The position numbers were made by a program, and so were the translations under genes. Below the pieces are notes generated by a model that searched no databases, was not told the DNA's origin, and saw only the letters and a list, made by a program, of their open reading frames with translations. Source: CAZYFH01 sp965249175 (GTDB taxonomy: Bacteria > Acidobacteriota > Vicinamibacteria > Vicinamibacterales > UBA8438). Taken from it: a stretch of DNA of 64,000 bases. The DNA lies in contig OZ252227.1 in assembly GCA_965249175.1 (NCBI GenBank), positions 4,588,001 through 4,652,000 of the forward strand, given 5' to 3'. Positions within the stretch are counted from its first letter, which is position 1, and each line of letters starts with the position of its first letter. Shown piece by piece: positions 51,389-60,605 of this stretch.

Positions 51389-53875
51389 TCAGTTCGCCAG
51401 GGCCTCTGAGGCCCGCATGAGAAACGTAGGGCTGGTCACGATTCCCGTGATCAACGCCGACCAGCGATAGTCCTGGTCCGCCGCGTCACGGACGATCTGG
51501 CGCACGGTCGGTCGATCGTAGTATTCGAGCCGACGGCCGAGCGCATACGCCAGCAGCTTCTCCGTGACGGTGCGCGGAAACTGGTCGGGCCGCTCGAGCA
51601 GGAGCGCACGCAGCCCCGACAAGCCGTCCACGGTCGCCCCGCTCGCGGTGGTCCCGCTCGCGTCGACGGGCTGACCCGATTCATCGATGGTTCTCCACCC
51701 ACCGATGACGTCGAAGTGCTCGAGCGCGAACCCGAGCGGATCCATCACGGCGTGGCAACTGGCACACGACGGGTTCTCCCGGTGTCGGGCCAGTCGCTCG
51801 CGTATCGACAGCTGCACCGTGGCCGGCGTCGATTCCAGGTTCGTGTCGACGTCCGGTGGCGGCGGCGGGGCCGGCGTGCCGAAGATGTTGTCGAGTAGCC
51901 ACTTACCACGGAGGACCGGCGACGTGCGGTCGGGATACGACGTCGTCGCGAGCAGGGCACCTGCGGCGAGCAGCCCGCCGCGCTGGTTCGCATCCGGGAG
52001 CGCGACGCGCCGGAAGCGGCTGCCGTAGATGCCCGGGATCTCGTAGTGCCGCGCGAGCCGCTCGTTGACGAACGTGTAGTCGGCGTCCAGCAGCTCGATA
52101 ACGCTGCGATCGTCGCGCACGGTGCTGGCGATGAAGAGCTCCGCCTCGCGCTTGAACGCCTCGAGCAGCGTGGCGTCGTACTGCGGATACTGGTTGGGGT
52201 CGACGACCACCTCGTCGACCCGCCGCAGGTTGAGCCACTGCGCCGCGAAGTCGTTCACCAGCGCATCGGTCGCGCGCGGATCGGCGAGCAGGCGCCTCAC
52301 CTGCTGCTCGAGGGTGACGGAGTCAGCGAGCCGTCCCTGCTCCGCCAGCGCGAGCAGCTCCTCGTCGGGAATGCTGCTCCAGAGGAAGAACGAGAGGCGC
52401 GACGCCAGTTCCAGGTCGGTGAGACGGTATGTCGCCGCCGCCGGCGGCGGCGTGGGGGCCGGATCGCGATACACCCGCAGCAGGAAGTCCGGGTCGACGA
52501 GGATGCGTTCGAGCGCGAACTGAACGCCCGCGTCAAAGCTCCCGCCCTCCGCCCGGCCCGCCTCGAAAAACTGGACGAGCGTGTCGAGATCGCCGGCGGT
52601 CACGGGACGCCGATACGCCCGCCGGGCAACGGTCGAGAGAATCTCGGTCGCGCATCGGCGCTCGTCCGGCCCGTCGGACGGCGCACACGTGAAGACGGCT
52701 CGGCGGCTCGGCGTGTTGGTCACGGCCGGTTCACCGATCAGCTCAGGTCCGCCGATCTGGACCGCGCCGACTGCGGCATACCCCATGTAGATCTGATCGT
52801 TCGTGAGGACACGCCCCCGCTGGAGCGGCTGTGGAAGCCCTTCGGGTTCCCAGAGCTCCCTGACGAACGACACGCCGACCACCCGCGGTCCCGCGTCAAC
52901 CCGCGTGCGCACTTCCAGGCCATCATCGCCGGTCAGCTGCATGAAGGCTTCCCACTCGACGGCGCCCGCAAATCCGGGCTCGCCGTCGCCGGCGTAGCTC
53001 GCCGGCGCCGGTCGGCCCGGTGCGTCGCCCCCGACGGTGAACCGCTTCAGCAGCCGGCCATCGAGGCGAAGGTCGAGCTGCTGTGGCCAGCCCATCCCCA
53101 TGATGTAGTCCTGGTATTGGCGCCGCAGGCGAACCCTGATGGTGTACTCGCCGTCGACCGGGAAGTTGTACGGGATCGCGATCCCGCCGCGGGAGCCGAG
53201 CGGCAGCGCCTCGCTTTCCCGGTCGTCCTGCACGACGTGCAGCGGAATCTCGAACGTGTCCATCCCCGGGGTCGTCGGTGGCAACCCGACGGCGAGACGC
53301 GTCACATGGCGCGCCACCGAGAGATACCGCTCCAGGTGGGCCTTGGAGATCGTCAACACCTCGGCGAAGTTGTCGAAGCTGCCGTCGGCCGTCTCGTCAC
53401 CAGGCAGCAGCGATGTCACGTCCACGTCGAGCGCGAACAGGTCGCGTATCGCGTTGCGATACTCGGTCCGGTTGAGCCGGTGGACCGCGGTGATCCGACC
53501 CGGGTTGGGATTGGCCGCCCAGGCGCGGTCGAGGTCGTCCTCGAGTGCGCGCGCGACCGCGTCGTATGTGGCCGCGTCGGGGCGCCGCCTGCCCGGTGGG
53601 GGCATCGAGCCCGCACGCAGCTTTGCGATCACCCGCTCCCACACCTCCGGATTGGAGGCTGGGCGCGACGGGTCAAGCGTATCGAGGGCAAGATCGGCCG
53701 TGCGGAGTCTCTCGTTGTGGCAGGTGACGCAGTAACGCTGCAACACCTCACCCGCCTCGGTCGGCGCGAGGCGCTCGGGCTGGGCCGGCGCGGCCAGCGC
53801 GGGCGGGACGGCCGCGAGGACGCAGACGAAAACGCCGGCGCCGATCGCGTCGGCCAACGCCCGCCGCTCGCCCAT
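51389..53875 (-). CDS. Secreted cytochrome c-type DUF1592 multidomain protein
   Basis: This encodes 828 residues from the ATG at 53873-53875; an ATG at 53920 would add 15. After the signal peptide comes a haem c motif CVTCHNE. Then come DUF1587 (about 115-180: HRLNRTEYRNAIRDLFALDVD), DUF1595 (about 430-500), DUF1592 (about 520-640: RLTDLELASRLSFFLWSSIPDEELLALA), DUF1588 (about 660-760: RGGLLAAGALLATTSYPDRTSPVLRGKWLLDNIFGTPAPPPP, with a second haem CASCH) and DUF1585 at the end (TVTEKLLAYALGRRLEYYDRPTVRQIV). It forms an operon with DUF1552 and the ankyrin gene. A role in extracellular electron transfer or polymer oxidation is suspected. Confidence 0.93.
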   Translation of the reverse strand: MGERRALADAIGAGVFVCVLAAVPPALAAPAQPERLAPTEAGEVLQRYCVTCHNERLRTADLALDTLDPSRPASNPEVWERVIAKLRAGSMPPPGRRRPDAATYDAVARALEDDLDRAWAANPNPGRITAVHRLNRTEYRNAIRDLFALDVDVTSLLPGDETADGSFDNFAEVLTISKAHLERYLSVARHVTRLAVGLPPTTPGMDTFEIPLHVVQDDRESEALPLGSRGGIAIPYNFPVDGEYTIRVRLRRQYQDYIMGMGWPQQLDLRLDGRLLKRFTVGGDAPGRPAPASYAGDGEPGFAGAVEWEAFMQLTGDDGLEVRTRVDAGPRVVGVSFVRELWEPEGLPQPLQRGRVLTNDQIYMGYAAVGAVQIGGPELIGEPAVTNTPSRRAVFTCAPSDGPDERRCATEILSTVARRAYRRPVTAGDLDTLVQFFEAGRAEGGSFDAGVQFALERILVDPDFLLRVYRDPAPTPPPAAATYRLTDLELASRLSFFLWSSIPDEELLALAEQGRLADSVTLEQQVRRLLADPRATDALVNDFAAQWLNLRRVDEVVVDPNQYPQYDATLLEAFKREAELFIASTVRDDRSVIELLDADYTFVNERLARHYEIPGIYGSRFRRVALPDANQRGGLLAAGALLATTSYPDRTSPVLRGKWLLDNIFGTPAPPPPPDVDTNLESTPATVQLSIRERLARHRENPSCASCHAVMDPLGFALEHFDVIGGWRTIDESGQPVDASGTTASGATVDGLSGLRALLLERPDQFPRTVTEKLLAYALGRRLEYYDRPTVRQIVRDAADQDYRWSALITGIVTSPTFLMRASEALAN

Positions 53876-53996
53876 GCAGAGCCGCCACCGAAGCCGTAGA
53901 AACGGCGGTTTACACCCCATTTTCCCTGATCTATCGAGTATAGGCGTTCGCGCACCGTAAAGGAATGGCGAACTGAGGCCGAGGCCGCCAGCTTCG

Positions 53997-54002
53997 TATA
54001 AT
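53997..54002 (+). promoter_or_regulatory. -10 box (TATAAT) close to a GTG start
   Basis: TATAAT ends nine bases before the GTG at 54012, so transcription would begin within two or three bases of the start codon, giving a leaderless or nearly leaderless message. No Shine-Dalgarno sequence fits in the gap. No clear -35 box is visible. Confidence 0.45.
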
Positions 54003-54011
54003 CGCCACACC

Positions 54012-54710
54012 GTGCCCCAACTCACCACCCGGCGTTCCCTGCGGGGAGGCCGGATTGCCGGCGCTCTCTTGGCCGTGGCGTGCTCGGCCTGCGCGGGGCC
54101 AGTCTGGGACGACTACATGGACGCGGGCTACGACGCGCTCCAGGATGGCCGATTCGTCGAAGCGGAGGAGCTGCTGCTGACGGCGTTGGATCAGACCGAA
54201 CCGCTTGCGCCCAACGATGTGCGGCGCGCAACCACTCGCACGACCCTGGCCGAGCTCTATCTCGCTCAAGCCAGGCACGGCGAAGCCGAGGTGCTCTACC
54301 GCCAGGCGCTCGCCGTCATGGAGCAGGCCCTCGGTCCGGACCACCTCGATCTCGCCTCGCACCTCGTCACGATGGCCGAATTCTACATCGATCAAGGTGT
54401 GTATCCGGAGGCGGAACCGCTCTACGAGCGGGCGGTCGCGATCGCGGAAGCCACGCTCGGTCGCGACCACCCCGACGTCGGGACGGCGCTGGCCGGCCTC
54501 GGTTCCGTCTACTACAACCAGGGGCTCCTGGCGGAGGCCGAGCCCCTCTTCGAGCGGTCGCTCTTCATCTTCGAAGCCGTGCTCGAGCCGGACGACGTGC
54601 GCCTGGCCGATGTGCTCGAAGACTATGCGGCGCTGCTGCGCGTCACCGATCGCGGGCGACAGGCGGCCGAGATCGAGTCGCGGGTGCGGGCGATCCGTGC
54701 GGCGCCGTAG
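54012..54710 (+). CDS. Tetratricopeptide-repeat protein, probably exported
   Basis: This encodes 232 residues from a GTG. The N terminus (LRGGRIAGALLAVACSACAGP) looks like a signal with Cys residues that could form a lipobox. At least four 42-residue TPR-12-type repeats follow: AELYLAQARHGEAEVLYRQALAVMEQALGPDHLDLA, EFYIDQGVYPEAEPLYERAVAIAEATLGRDHPDVG, SVYYNQGLLAEAEPLFERSLFIFEAVLEPDD. Such domains act as protein-binding scaffolds. It is divergent from the DUF1592 gene. Confidence 0.85.
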   Translation: MPQLTTRRSLRGGRIAGALLAVACSACAGPVWDDYMDAGYDALQDGRFVEAEELLLTALDQTEPLAPNDVRRATTRTTLAELYLAQARHGEAEVLYRQALAVMEQALGPDHLDLASHLVTMAEFYIDQGVYPEAEPLYERAVAIAEATLGRDHPDVGTALAGLGSVYYNQGLLAEAEPLFERSLFIFEAVLEPDDVRLADVLEDYAALLRVTDRGRQAAEIESRVRAIRAAP

Positions 54711-54800
54711 CCGTCGACGCGTTACACGGGCGCTGTCTGACCGGGCACCCGCGACGCGTCGCGGCTCGGATCTCGCTGAGCGACTGACTGTTACAGTCCA

Positions 54801-57503
54801 CTAGTTTCCGCGGTCGAGCGGCACGCCGGCAACCTGACGCCCGGTCGGGGTCAGCAATGTGTCGTCCCACGGATGCGGAACCGGCGCGTCCTTGATCGAC
54901 GCGACGTATCCCCGTACGTAGTCTTCGTAGAAATCGACGAACGCCTTCGTATAGTTCGGCGCCAGGGTGTCGAAGTGACGATCGAGTGTCGGCGAGCAGC
55001 TCCACCGTCGGAACATGTTCATCCAGCCCGCGTTGTCGAGCGCGTTCGGGTAGTCGCCGAGCTCGACCGCGAAGAACACCTTTTCCATGAGCTGGATCAT
55101 GAGAGCACACATACTCCTCTCGGCGGACGTCGGCCCCGTTCCGCCGCGCACCGAAGGTCCGGGACCCGGCTGTGGGCTGATCTCTTCCGCAAGTGCCGCG
55201 AGGTCGGCTCGCTCCATGAACAGGCGCTCGATGGCCATGTAGTCCTTCGTCATGTCTTGAAACTCAGGAGAGTCGCCAGCGTTGAACGGCAAGTGCAACC
55301 GCTCGAGCTCTCGCAGGGCCGCAGGCGTCGTCGCTGGCTGCTCCCAGTCCTCGAACGCGCGGTTTGCGAGGTGAACACCGAGCGAGCGATAGGACTCGAA
55401 CTGGGCGTCGTCGAAAAACTGGTCGGCCGTCGTCTCGTGCGGAAAATCGGGATGGACGCCTTTGTAATTGGTGATCGGTGCGGCCTCATCTCCGCTGAGC
55501 GTGTTCTTGATCACGATGAGCCATCCTGTCGATTGGGTCTGCGTGATCGCCGCGCCGGGGATCGCCGGGTACATGATGCGCCCGACCGCGCAATGCCCGC
55601 GACTCAAGCCGGTGTCGGGGTTCGGCCGCAACATCTTGAGATTGATGTCCACGTGCACGCCCAGGTCGATGTAGGCGTGCCGCAGCGCCTCCGTGAATGA
55701 TCCGAAGCTGATCGTGGGGTCCGCTTCCGCGTCGCACGCGATGATGACCCGACAGCGACGCTTCAGCAGCGGGTAGATGCCGAGGTTGTCGCCGGTGTGA
55801 CCTCCGTCCGACAGGTTGACCAGCCGGTCTTCCGACGTCGTATCGCTGATCATCTCCTTCGCCATGTAGCGATGCCAAAAGATGTCCCCCTCGGTCCCGC
55901 CTAGACAGGTCTCATATCGAGGGTTCTCCATCCAATAGCCGAGGCGAAGGTTGAAGAACGTCGTGGCAAAGGCCTGGGCGAAGAAGGTGTGATAGCCCAT
56001 CGCGCTGCTCGCCGCGGCACCCGAGATCGTGACGGCACGGGCGAGTCGAGTCTTGCCATCTCGGTATTGGTCGGTCCGCCGGTACCCCGTCGTGTCGGAT
56101 CCGCAGAAGAACCGGGAGAACAGGAAGTAGCCCGACTGTCGATCCTTTCGGGTGAGATCGCGACTCCCGGACAAGTTGATGGCCGCGCTGATGAGGTGAT
56201 ACGGCGCGGTGGTGGTCGGTGTCTCATTGGCGGTGCCGTGCAGATCCTTGAGCTTGAGCCGGCCGGTGTCCCGGAGCGTCACTGCGGTGCCGTCGGGACG
56301 CCGACCTTCAGTCCGAAGATACGCTTCCACCAGGCGGTCCCGATAGAAGTAGTGCAGGCCAACCTTGTTGAAGTTGATCGCCACACCCAGCCCAAGGAGC
56401 ACGACTCCGACACCAACGGCTGCCAGGATGTCGACCGCAAGAGGAGACAGCCACACGCTGTGCGGATGCGGCACCGACCGCCCCAGCATCACGAGCAAGC
56501 TCGACCATGCCAAGACCGTCAACAGCACAAACGCGAACACGGCGACACCAAGAAGCGGCTTGGTCAAAGCCGCGGGGATACGCGACGGACCACCGCCCCC
56601 CTGCCTGCGCCCAAGCCACCAACTCGCGAGGCCCGCGAACACCGCGGACCCCGCCTCGTGAAGGCCGTAACGAGCCACCGTGTAGGCCATGAGTGGAACG
56701 ACCGCCGCTGTGAGCGCGGCGACCAATCCGTATGACGTGATCCCCTGATAGGCGCCCCACAACGAGCGTCCCGATCGGCTCCAGCCACGGCCCGTGCGCC
56801 CGGCCAGGAGGCGACTGGTGGGAAGCCGGAGCGCGATAACAACGCTCGCCAGTCGAGCCCCGACCATCACGACGGTGGGAATGAACAGCCAGGCGATTCC
56901 CGGTGAGTACCGCTGGCCGGGAAGAACCACTGAGAACGCAACCGTCGCGAGCAGGAGCGCAGCGCCGGCAACCGTGATCAGGCGACGCTCTGGTTCGTCG
57001 TCGGTCGGCTCATCCACGCGGTGCGGCATGAGGCCGGCTCGCCAGCGCATCAGGAAGAACGTCGCGGCAGCGACGATGATTCCAAGGCCGAGCGCCAGCG
57101 CGAGCGGGACCAGATACGTCGCCCCGCCGGCCATCAGAGCACCAATGTCGTTCGAGACGGCGCTCCACAGTTGCGCAACTTCGTCCCCGAGGCTCGGCAC
57201 ATCACGCGACGCGGTCGCGGTGTTACCACGTTCCGTCCACGACCGTGCCAAGTGGTCGTCGAGGGACATCGGGCCCACCAGCCACTCAGCCGCAGCCATC
57301 GTGAGCGCCGCCGTGAGGAGCAGCGCGAGCAGCACCACGATCACGCTATAACTCGTGCCCGTCACGAGGTTGCCGATAGCGCGAAGAGTCTCCCGGCTGA
57401 AGACGCCGGCGCGAGCGATCAAGAAATCGCCGTGCGTCCTGAGGTGGCTGACCTGGGTCTGACCATTGAGTAGAGGCGCGTCATCGTTGCCGTCGTCCTT
57501 CCC
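54801..57503 (-). pseudogene. Membrane patatin-like phospholipase, 3' part (cut by the second copy of ISL3-family element B)
   Basis: From the insertion point the frame reads GKDDGNDDAPLLNGQ, then about seven membrane helices (for example YSVIVVLLALLLTAALTMAAAEWLV, YLVPLALALGLGIIVAAATFFLM, PLLGVAVFAFVLLTVLAW, AVDILAAVGVGVVLLGLGVAI). Next come a soluble region and LVNLSDGGHTGDNLGIYPLL, whose DGG carries the catalytic Asp of patatin enzymes, followed by RVIIACDAEADP. An open frame from an ATG inside the IS (57599) could still translate this part with 30 foreign residues, but it lacks the nucleophile. Rejoined to the 5' part it gives a 1,057-residue protein. Confidence 0.88.
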
Positions 57504-57511
57504 TGAAAACG

Positions 57512-58960
57512 GGCTCTTCACCGATTTGAGTACAAGGGTTGAAGGCTCAAGAAGCGCGCCAGGTCGCGAGACGATCGAATCGGATGAGCCGTGGCCCACT
57601 TCAGTTTGAGCAAGAGCAGTTGTTCATTCTGCATACCGCGTGCGCGGCGGAGGACCGCCTTGATGGTCGTGTTGATCGATTCGACCACGCCGAAGCGAAC
57701 AGGGTGGAAGCAGTAGGCAGCGATGCCCTCGAGATGACGAACGAGGAACGCGCCGAGGCGCTCCATCTCGGGGAGCCGTTGCCAGCGCAACGCGGTCACC
57801 CAGCCGATGAGGAAGTGCCCCACGCCCATCGGCGTCCGATACGTCCACAGGCGGTCGAGCTGTTCGCGCAGGAGACAGGCTTTGAACAGCCGGCGATTCG
57901 CGGCAAACAACGTCTGCAGTTCCCGGCGCTTCGAGCCGCGGACCGTCTTCCAGCGCCGGAGCAGCAACCAGCGTTTCCCGCGCCCATGGGCACGCATCAC
58001 GGCCCCGGCGCGGAAGAACTCTTGGCGGCGGACCTCGTCGAGCGCGGCGCTCGCATGCTGGAGGACATGGAATTTGTCGAACACCACGTCGGCCTGCGGC
58101 AGCACCTGCGTGACCGCATTGAGATAGGGCCGGTGCATGTCGGTACACACCGCGTGAATCGCGCCCCGCTGATGCGGGTCGAGATCCTCCGTGAGCAAGG
58201 TCGTGGCGGTAGTCGTTGTGCGATCCTGACGCAAGCCCATGACCTCGCCGCGCACCACATCCGACAGGACAGTCCAGAAGCGCTGGCCCTTCCCGCGCTG
58301 CACCTCATCGAGGCCGATGTGCCGCGGTCGCCGTTTCCGGCGGGTGCGATCCCACTCGGTCAAGAAGGCCGTCTCGGCGCGCCGGGCTTTGCCCCAGCTG
58401 ACGCGGTGCCGCACGGCGGCGTGGCTGGTCGGCATCGACTGGCAATCCAGGCCGATCTGCTGGCGCAAGCGGCGCGTGACCCGGGCCTTCGGGGTGGCAA
58501 ATTCGATCCGCTCCGTGCGCACCCCGCAGTGGCGACAGATCACGCGTCGTTGCCGGTAGACCAACGTGACCGGATGCCGTGCCCAGGGCAGATCGTCCCA
58601 CGTCCGCTCGCGCGCGGCGCGCACGCGGCCGGTGCGGCGTCCACAGCCGTTGCACACATAGCGCCGTATCCCGCGCCGCTCCAACTGCAACCGCAGGCGA
58701 CTCTCCACCCCGTCGTCCTCCCGTTCGACGCGCACCACTCGGAAGCCCGACAAGCCCAAGATCCAGGTACAATCCCGTTGCGATCCCACGTGTCCTCCCT
58801 TCTTGGTTGCACATCAAGAGAGAACAACACCGGGTGGTCCGGTGCAAGTGGGATCGCGTTCTTTCGTCCAGGCCGTCGAGCAGGCCGCCCACCTCAATTG
58901 CGGCCCGCGCAGGCGGCCGGGTATCACCTCAGATCGCTGTACTCAAATCGACGAAGAGCC
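57512..58960 (-). mobile_element. ISL3-family insertion sequence (element B, copy 2, 1,449 bp)
   Basis: It is the same length as the copy at 3412-4860 but in the opposite orientation. The ends begin GGCTCTTCACCGATTTGAG (57512) and GGCTCTTCGTCGATTTGAG (complement of 58942-58960). The target duplication is TGAAAACG at 57504-57511 and 58961-58968. It interrupts the patatin-like phospholipase gene after about codon 157. The different target duplications show that the two copies arose by independent insertions. Confidence 0.95.
57518..58789 (-). CDS. ISL3-family transposase (element B, copy 2)
   Basis: The 423-residue product is identical in sequence to that of copy 1 at 3583-4854, including the zinc-ribbon cysteines and the DDE segments HIGLDEVQ, CTDMHRPY and VVESINTTIK. 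Translations in the other frames are also the same, so the DNA has not diverged over the gene. The element probably transposed recently. The gene is on the same strand as the disrupted phospholipase. Confidence 0.95.
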   Translation of the reverse strand: MGSQRDCTWILGLSGFRVVRVEREDDGVESRLRLQLERRGIRRYVCNGCGRRTGRVRAARERTWDDLPWARHPVTLVYRQRRVICRHCGVRTERIEFATPKARVTRRLRQQIGLDCQSMPTSHAAVRHRVSWGKARRAETAFLTEWDRTRRKRRPRHIGLDEVQRGKGQRFWTVLSDVVRGEVMGLRQDRTTTTATTLLTEDLDPHQRGAIHAVCTDMHRPYLNAVTQVLPQADVVFDKFHVLQHASAALDEVRRQEFFRAGAVMRAHGRGKRWLLLRRWKTVRGSKRRELQTLFAANRRLFKACLLREQLDRLWTYRTPMGVGHFLIGWVTALRWQRLPEMERLGAFLVRHLEGIAAYCFHPVRFGVVESINTTIKAVLRRARGMQNEQLLLLKLKWATAHPIRSSRDLARFLSLQPLYSNR

Positions 58961-59431
58961 TGAAAACGACGCCTCGCACAAAGACGTGGCACGCTGGTCC
59001 GACAGTGGAAAGGACGCCCAGTCGGTGGAAAAGAACGGCCGCGCGTCGCTGGCCGGCCCTATGGGCGACACATCGTCGACCTCCAGACCACCCCGCCGCC
59101 GTTGGTTGAGAGATAAGAGCGACGACAAGCACGACCCGATATACCCACCACCCGACACCGTGCTCAGGTAGTCGACCATCGGCAAAACGCCGAGGCGCGA
59201 GAGCGTCTGCAGGATGCCGAGGTTGGTCGTGGCGGACCGAATGCCACCACCCGACAGTGCGAGACCGACCAACCCCTCTCGTCCGTGCTCGACTGCCGCC
59301 CCGGCGGATGTCGCGGCGCCACGTGGACGGTCATCCCGGACTTTTTGTCGGCGGTTCGCGATGTAGTTGAGCTCCGCCGGGATGACGTCCTCGCAAAACC
59401 GGTGAATACGGCTTGACCTGTCGTCGCCCAT
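58961..59431 (-). pseudogene. Membrane patatin-like phospholipase, 5' part
   Basis: The start at 59429-59431 follows GAGGAGCTGAC. The first 157 residues carry the patatin oxyanion motif LSGGGIRSATTNLGILQ (GGGIR at 61-65) and the nucleophile elbow DYLSTVSGGGYIGS (Ser93). The frame then runs into the IS: ...CEASFSG is followed by 3-4 IS-derived residues and a stop at 58943. In the restored gene CEASFSG continues directly with KDDGNDDAPLL. Patatin-like enzymes hydrolyse lipid acyl esters. The outer-membrane barrel gene ends nine bases upstream, so the two form an operon. Confidence 0.88.
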
Positions 59432-59440
59432 GTCAGCTCC

Positions 59441-60376
59441 TCAGTTGCCGCTGCCCCACGCGTCGAAGATGTCGATGTCGACCCCAAAAAAGCTCTGGAT
59501 ACTGTCCGCCTTGGGACCGAAGTCCGCATCCATGACAAACTGCGCGAACGGCGAGACGGCCCCTCCCCCACCCAGCGAGAGAAATACGTCGACCTTGTAT
59601 CTCTGCTCACCGTCCGCAAACACATCGTTCTTGCCCCACCCGAACTCGAAGTAGCTGTCCTGCAAGCGGCCCTTGGTCAGCACGACGCCGGCCCCAACGT
59701 GATGGATGTCCTTGACGTCGGAACCGCCTGCCGCAACCGTCAGGAACCCCACCTGACCCTTCACGTACACGTTGGCTGGATTCTTCGTGCCTCGGTTCAA
59801 GGTGGCGAACTCGTACCGAATACCGCCGAAGGCCTCGAGGCTCGTAGCCTGCCGGAATAACGCGAGACGGTCATTCGCACTCGCCGGCTTCGTTGACTTA
59901 AGCGATGCCTCGTTGCAGATGGCCTCGTTGAAGACCACCGTTGTCGCGCCCATCGCGTCGGTGTTTTCAGTGCACGAGGCTTCCCCACTGACTGCGCCGT
60001 GCACGATCTCGCCGTAGAGCCACACCTGCTGATGGTGCTCCATCACCGTCTCCGGCGCATTCGATCCGTGCAACCGGTACTCGAAGTCGAACCCGCCGAT
60101 CAGTTGCTCCTGGACGTCACCGGAGGCTTCGGGGTTGACCAGCGTTTTGAGGTCCGCCGACGCGAACGTGTCGATCGAGATGCCGGAAAACGCGACCACG
60201 GCGAGATCCTCTCGGCAATCGTTCGCCGCGCAGTCCGTCTCGGCCGAATCGGGCGCGTCAGCCTGATCGCCCTGTGCACTCACGACGACTGGCTGCGCCC
60301 CGACGCAGAGCGCCACCACGATCGCGCCAAGCCACGCCCGCAACCGTGAATCGTCCCCAAATCGATTTCTCGTCAT
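59441..60376 (-). CDS. Putative outer-membrane beta-barrel protein
   Basis: This encodes 311 residues from the ATG at 60374-60376, which follows GGAGGGACC; the longer frame to 60769 is unlikely. The signal peptide is AWLGAIVVALCVGAQPVVVSAQ. The mature part has alternating amphipathic strands (FDFEYRLHG, QQVWLYGEIVHG, VYVKGQVGFLTVAAGG, VGAGVVLTKGRLQDSYFEFGWG, RYKVDVFLSLGGG, SPFAQFVMDADFG) like small outer-membrane barrels. It directly precedes the patatin-like gene, so the barrel could serve the same lipid process. Confidence 0.78.
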   Translation of the reverse strand: MTRNRFGDDSRLRAWLGAIVVALCVGAQPVVVSAQGDQADAPDSAETDCAANDCREDLAVVAFSGISIDTFASADLKTLVNPEASGDVQEQLIGGFDFEYRLHGSNAPETVMEHHQQVWLYGEIVHGAVSGEASCTENTDAMGATTVVFNEAICNEASLKSTKPASANDRLALFRQATSLEAFGGIRYEFATLNRGTKNPANVYVKGQVGFLTVAAGGSDVKDIHHVGAGVVLTKGRLQDSYFEFGWGKNDVFADGEQRYKVDVFLSLGGGGAVSPFAQFVMDADFGPKADSIQSFFGVDIDIFDAWGSGN

Positions 60377-60605
60377 TGGTCCCTCCATGTCGTGCCATCG
60401 CGACGCGGCCGAATGCCGGCGCGTTCTAGGGGTAGAACGTCGGAGGATGACGAACCGAACATCGGTGGAGTCAAGCGCGGTAGACTCGCGCCGCCGCGGC
60501 GCAGTGAGACGTCCGAAGGATGGTGAGTGGATCACTCGCGCGTGTAAGATGATGCGGCGCGCGCGCACCGACGCGATAGGTGCGCGGCGTATCGAACGAG
60601 ACAAA

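Noticed and set aside
3412..58960. Composite transposon carrying the PKS locus
   Set aside because: Each IS copy has its own matching 8-base target duplication, which shows two separate single insertions and not one composite event.
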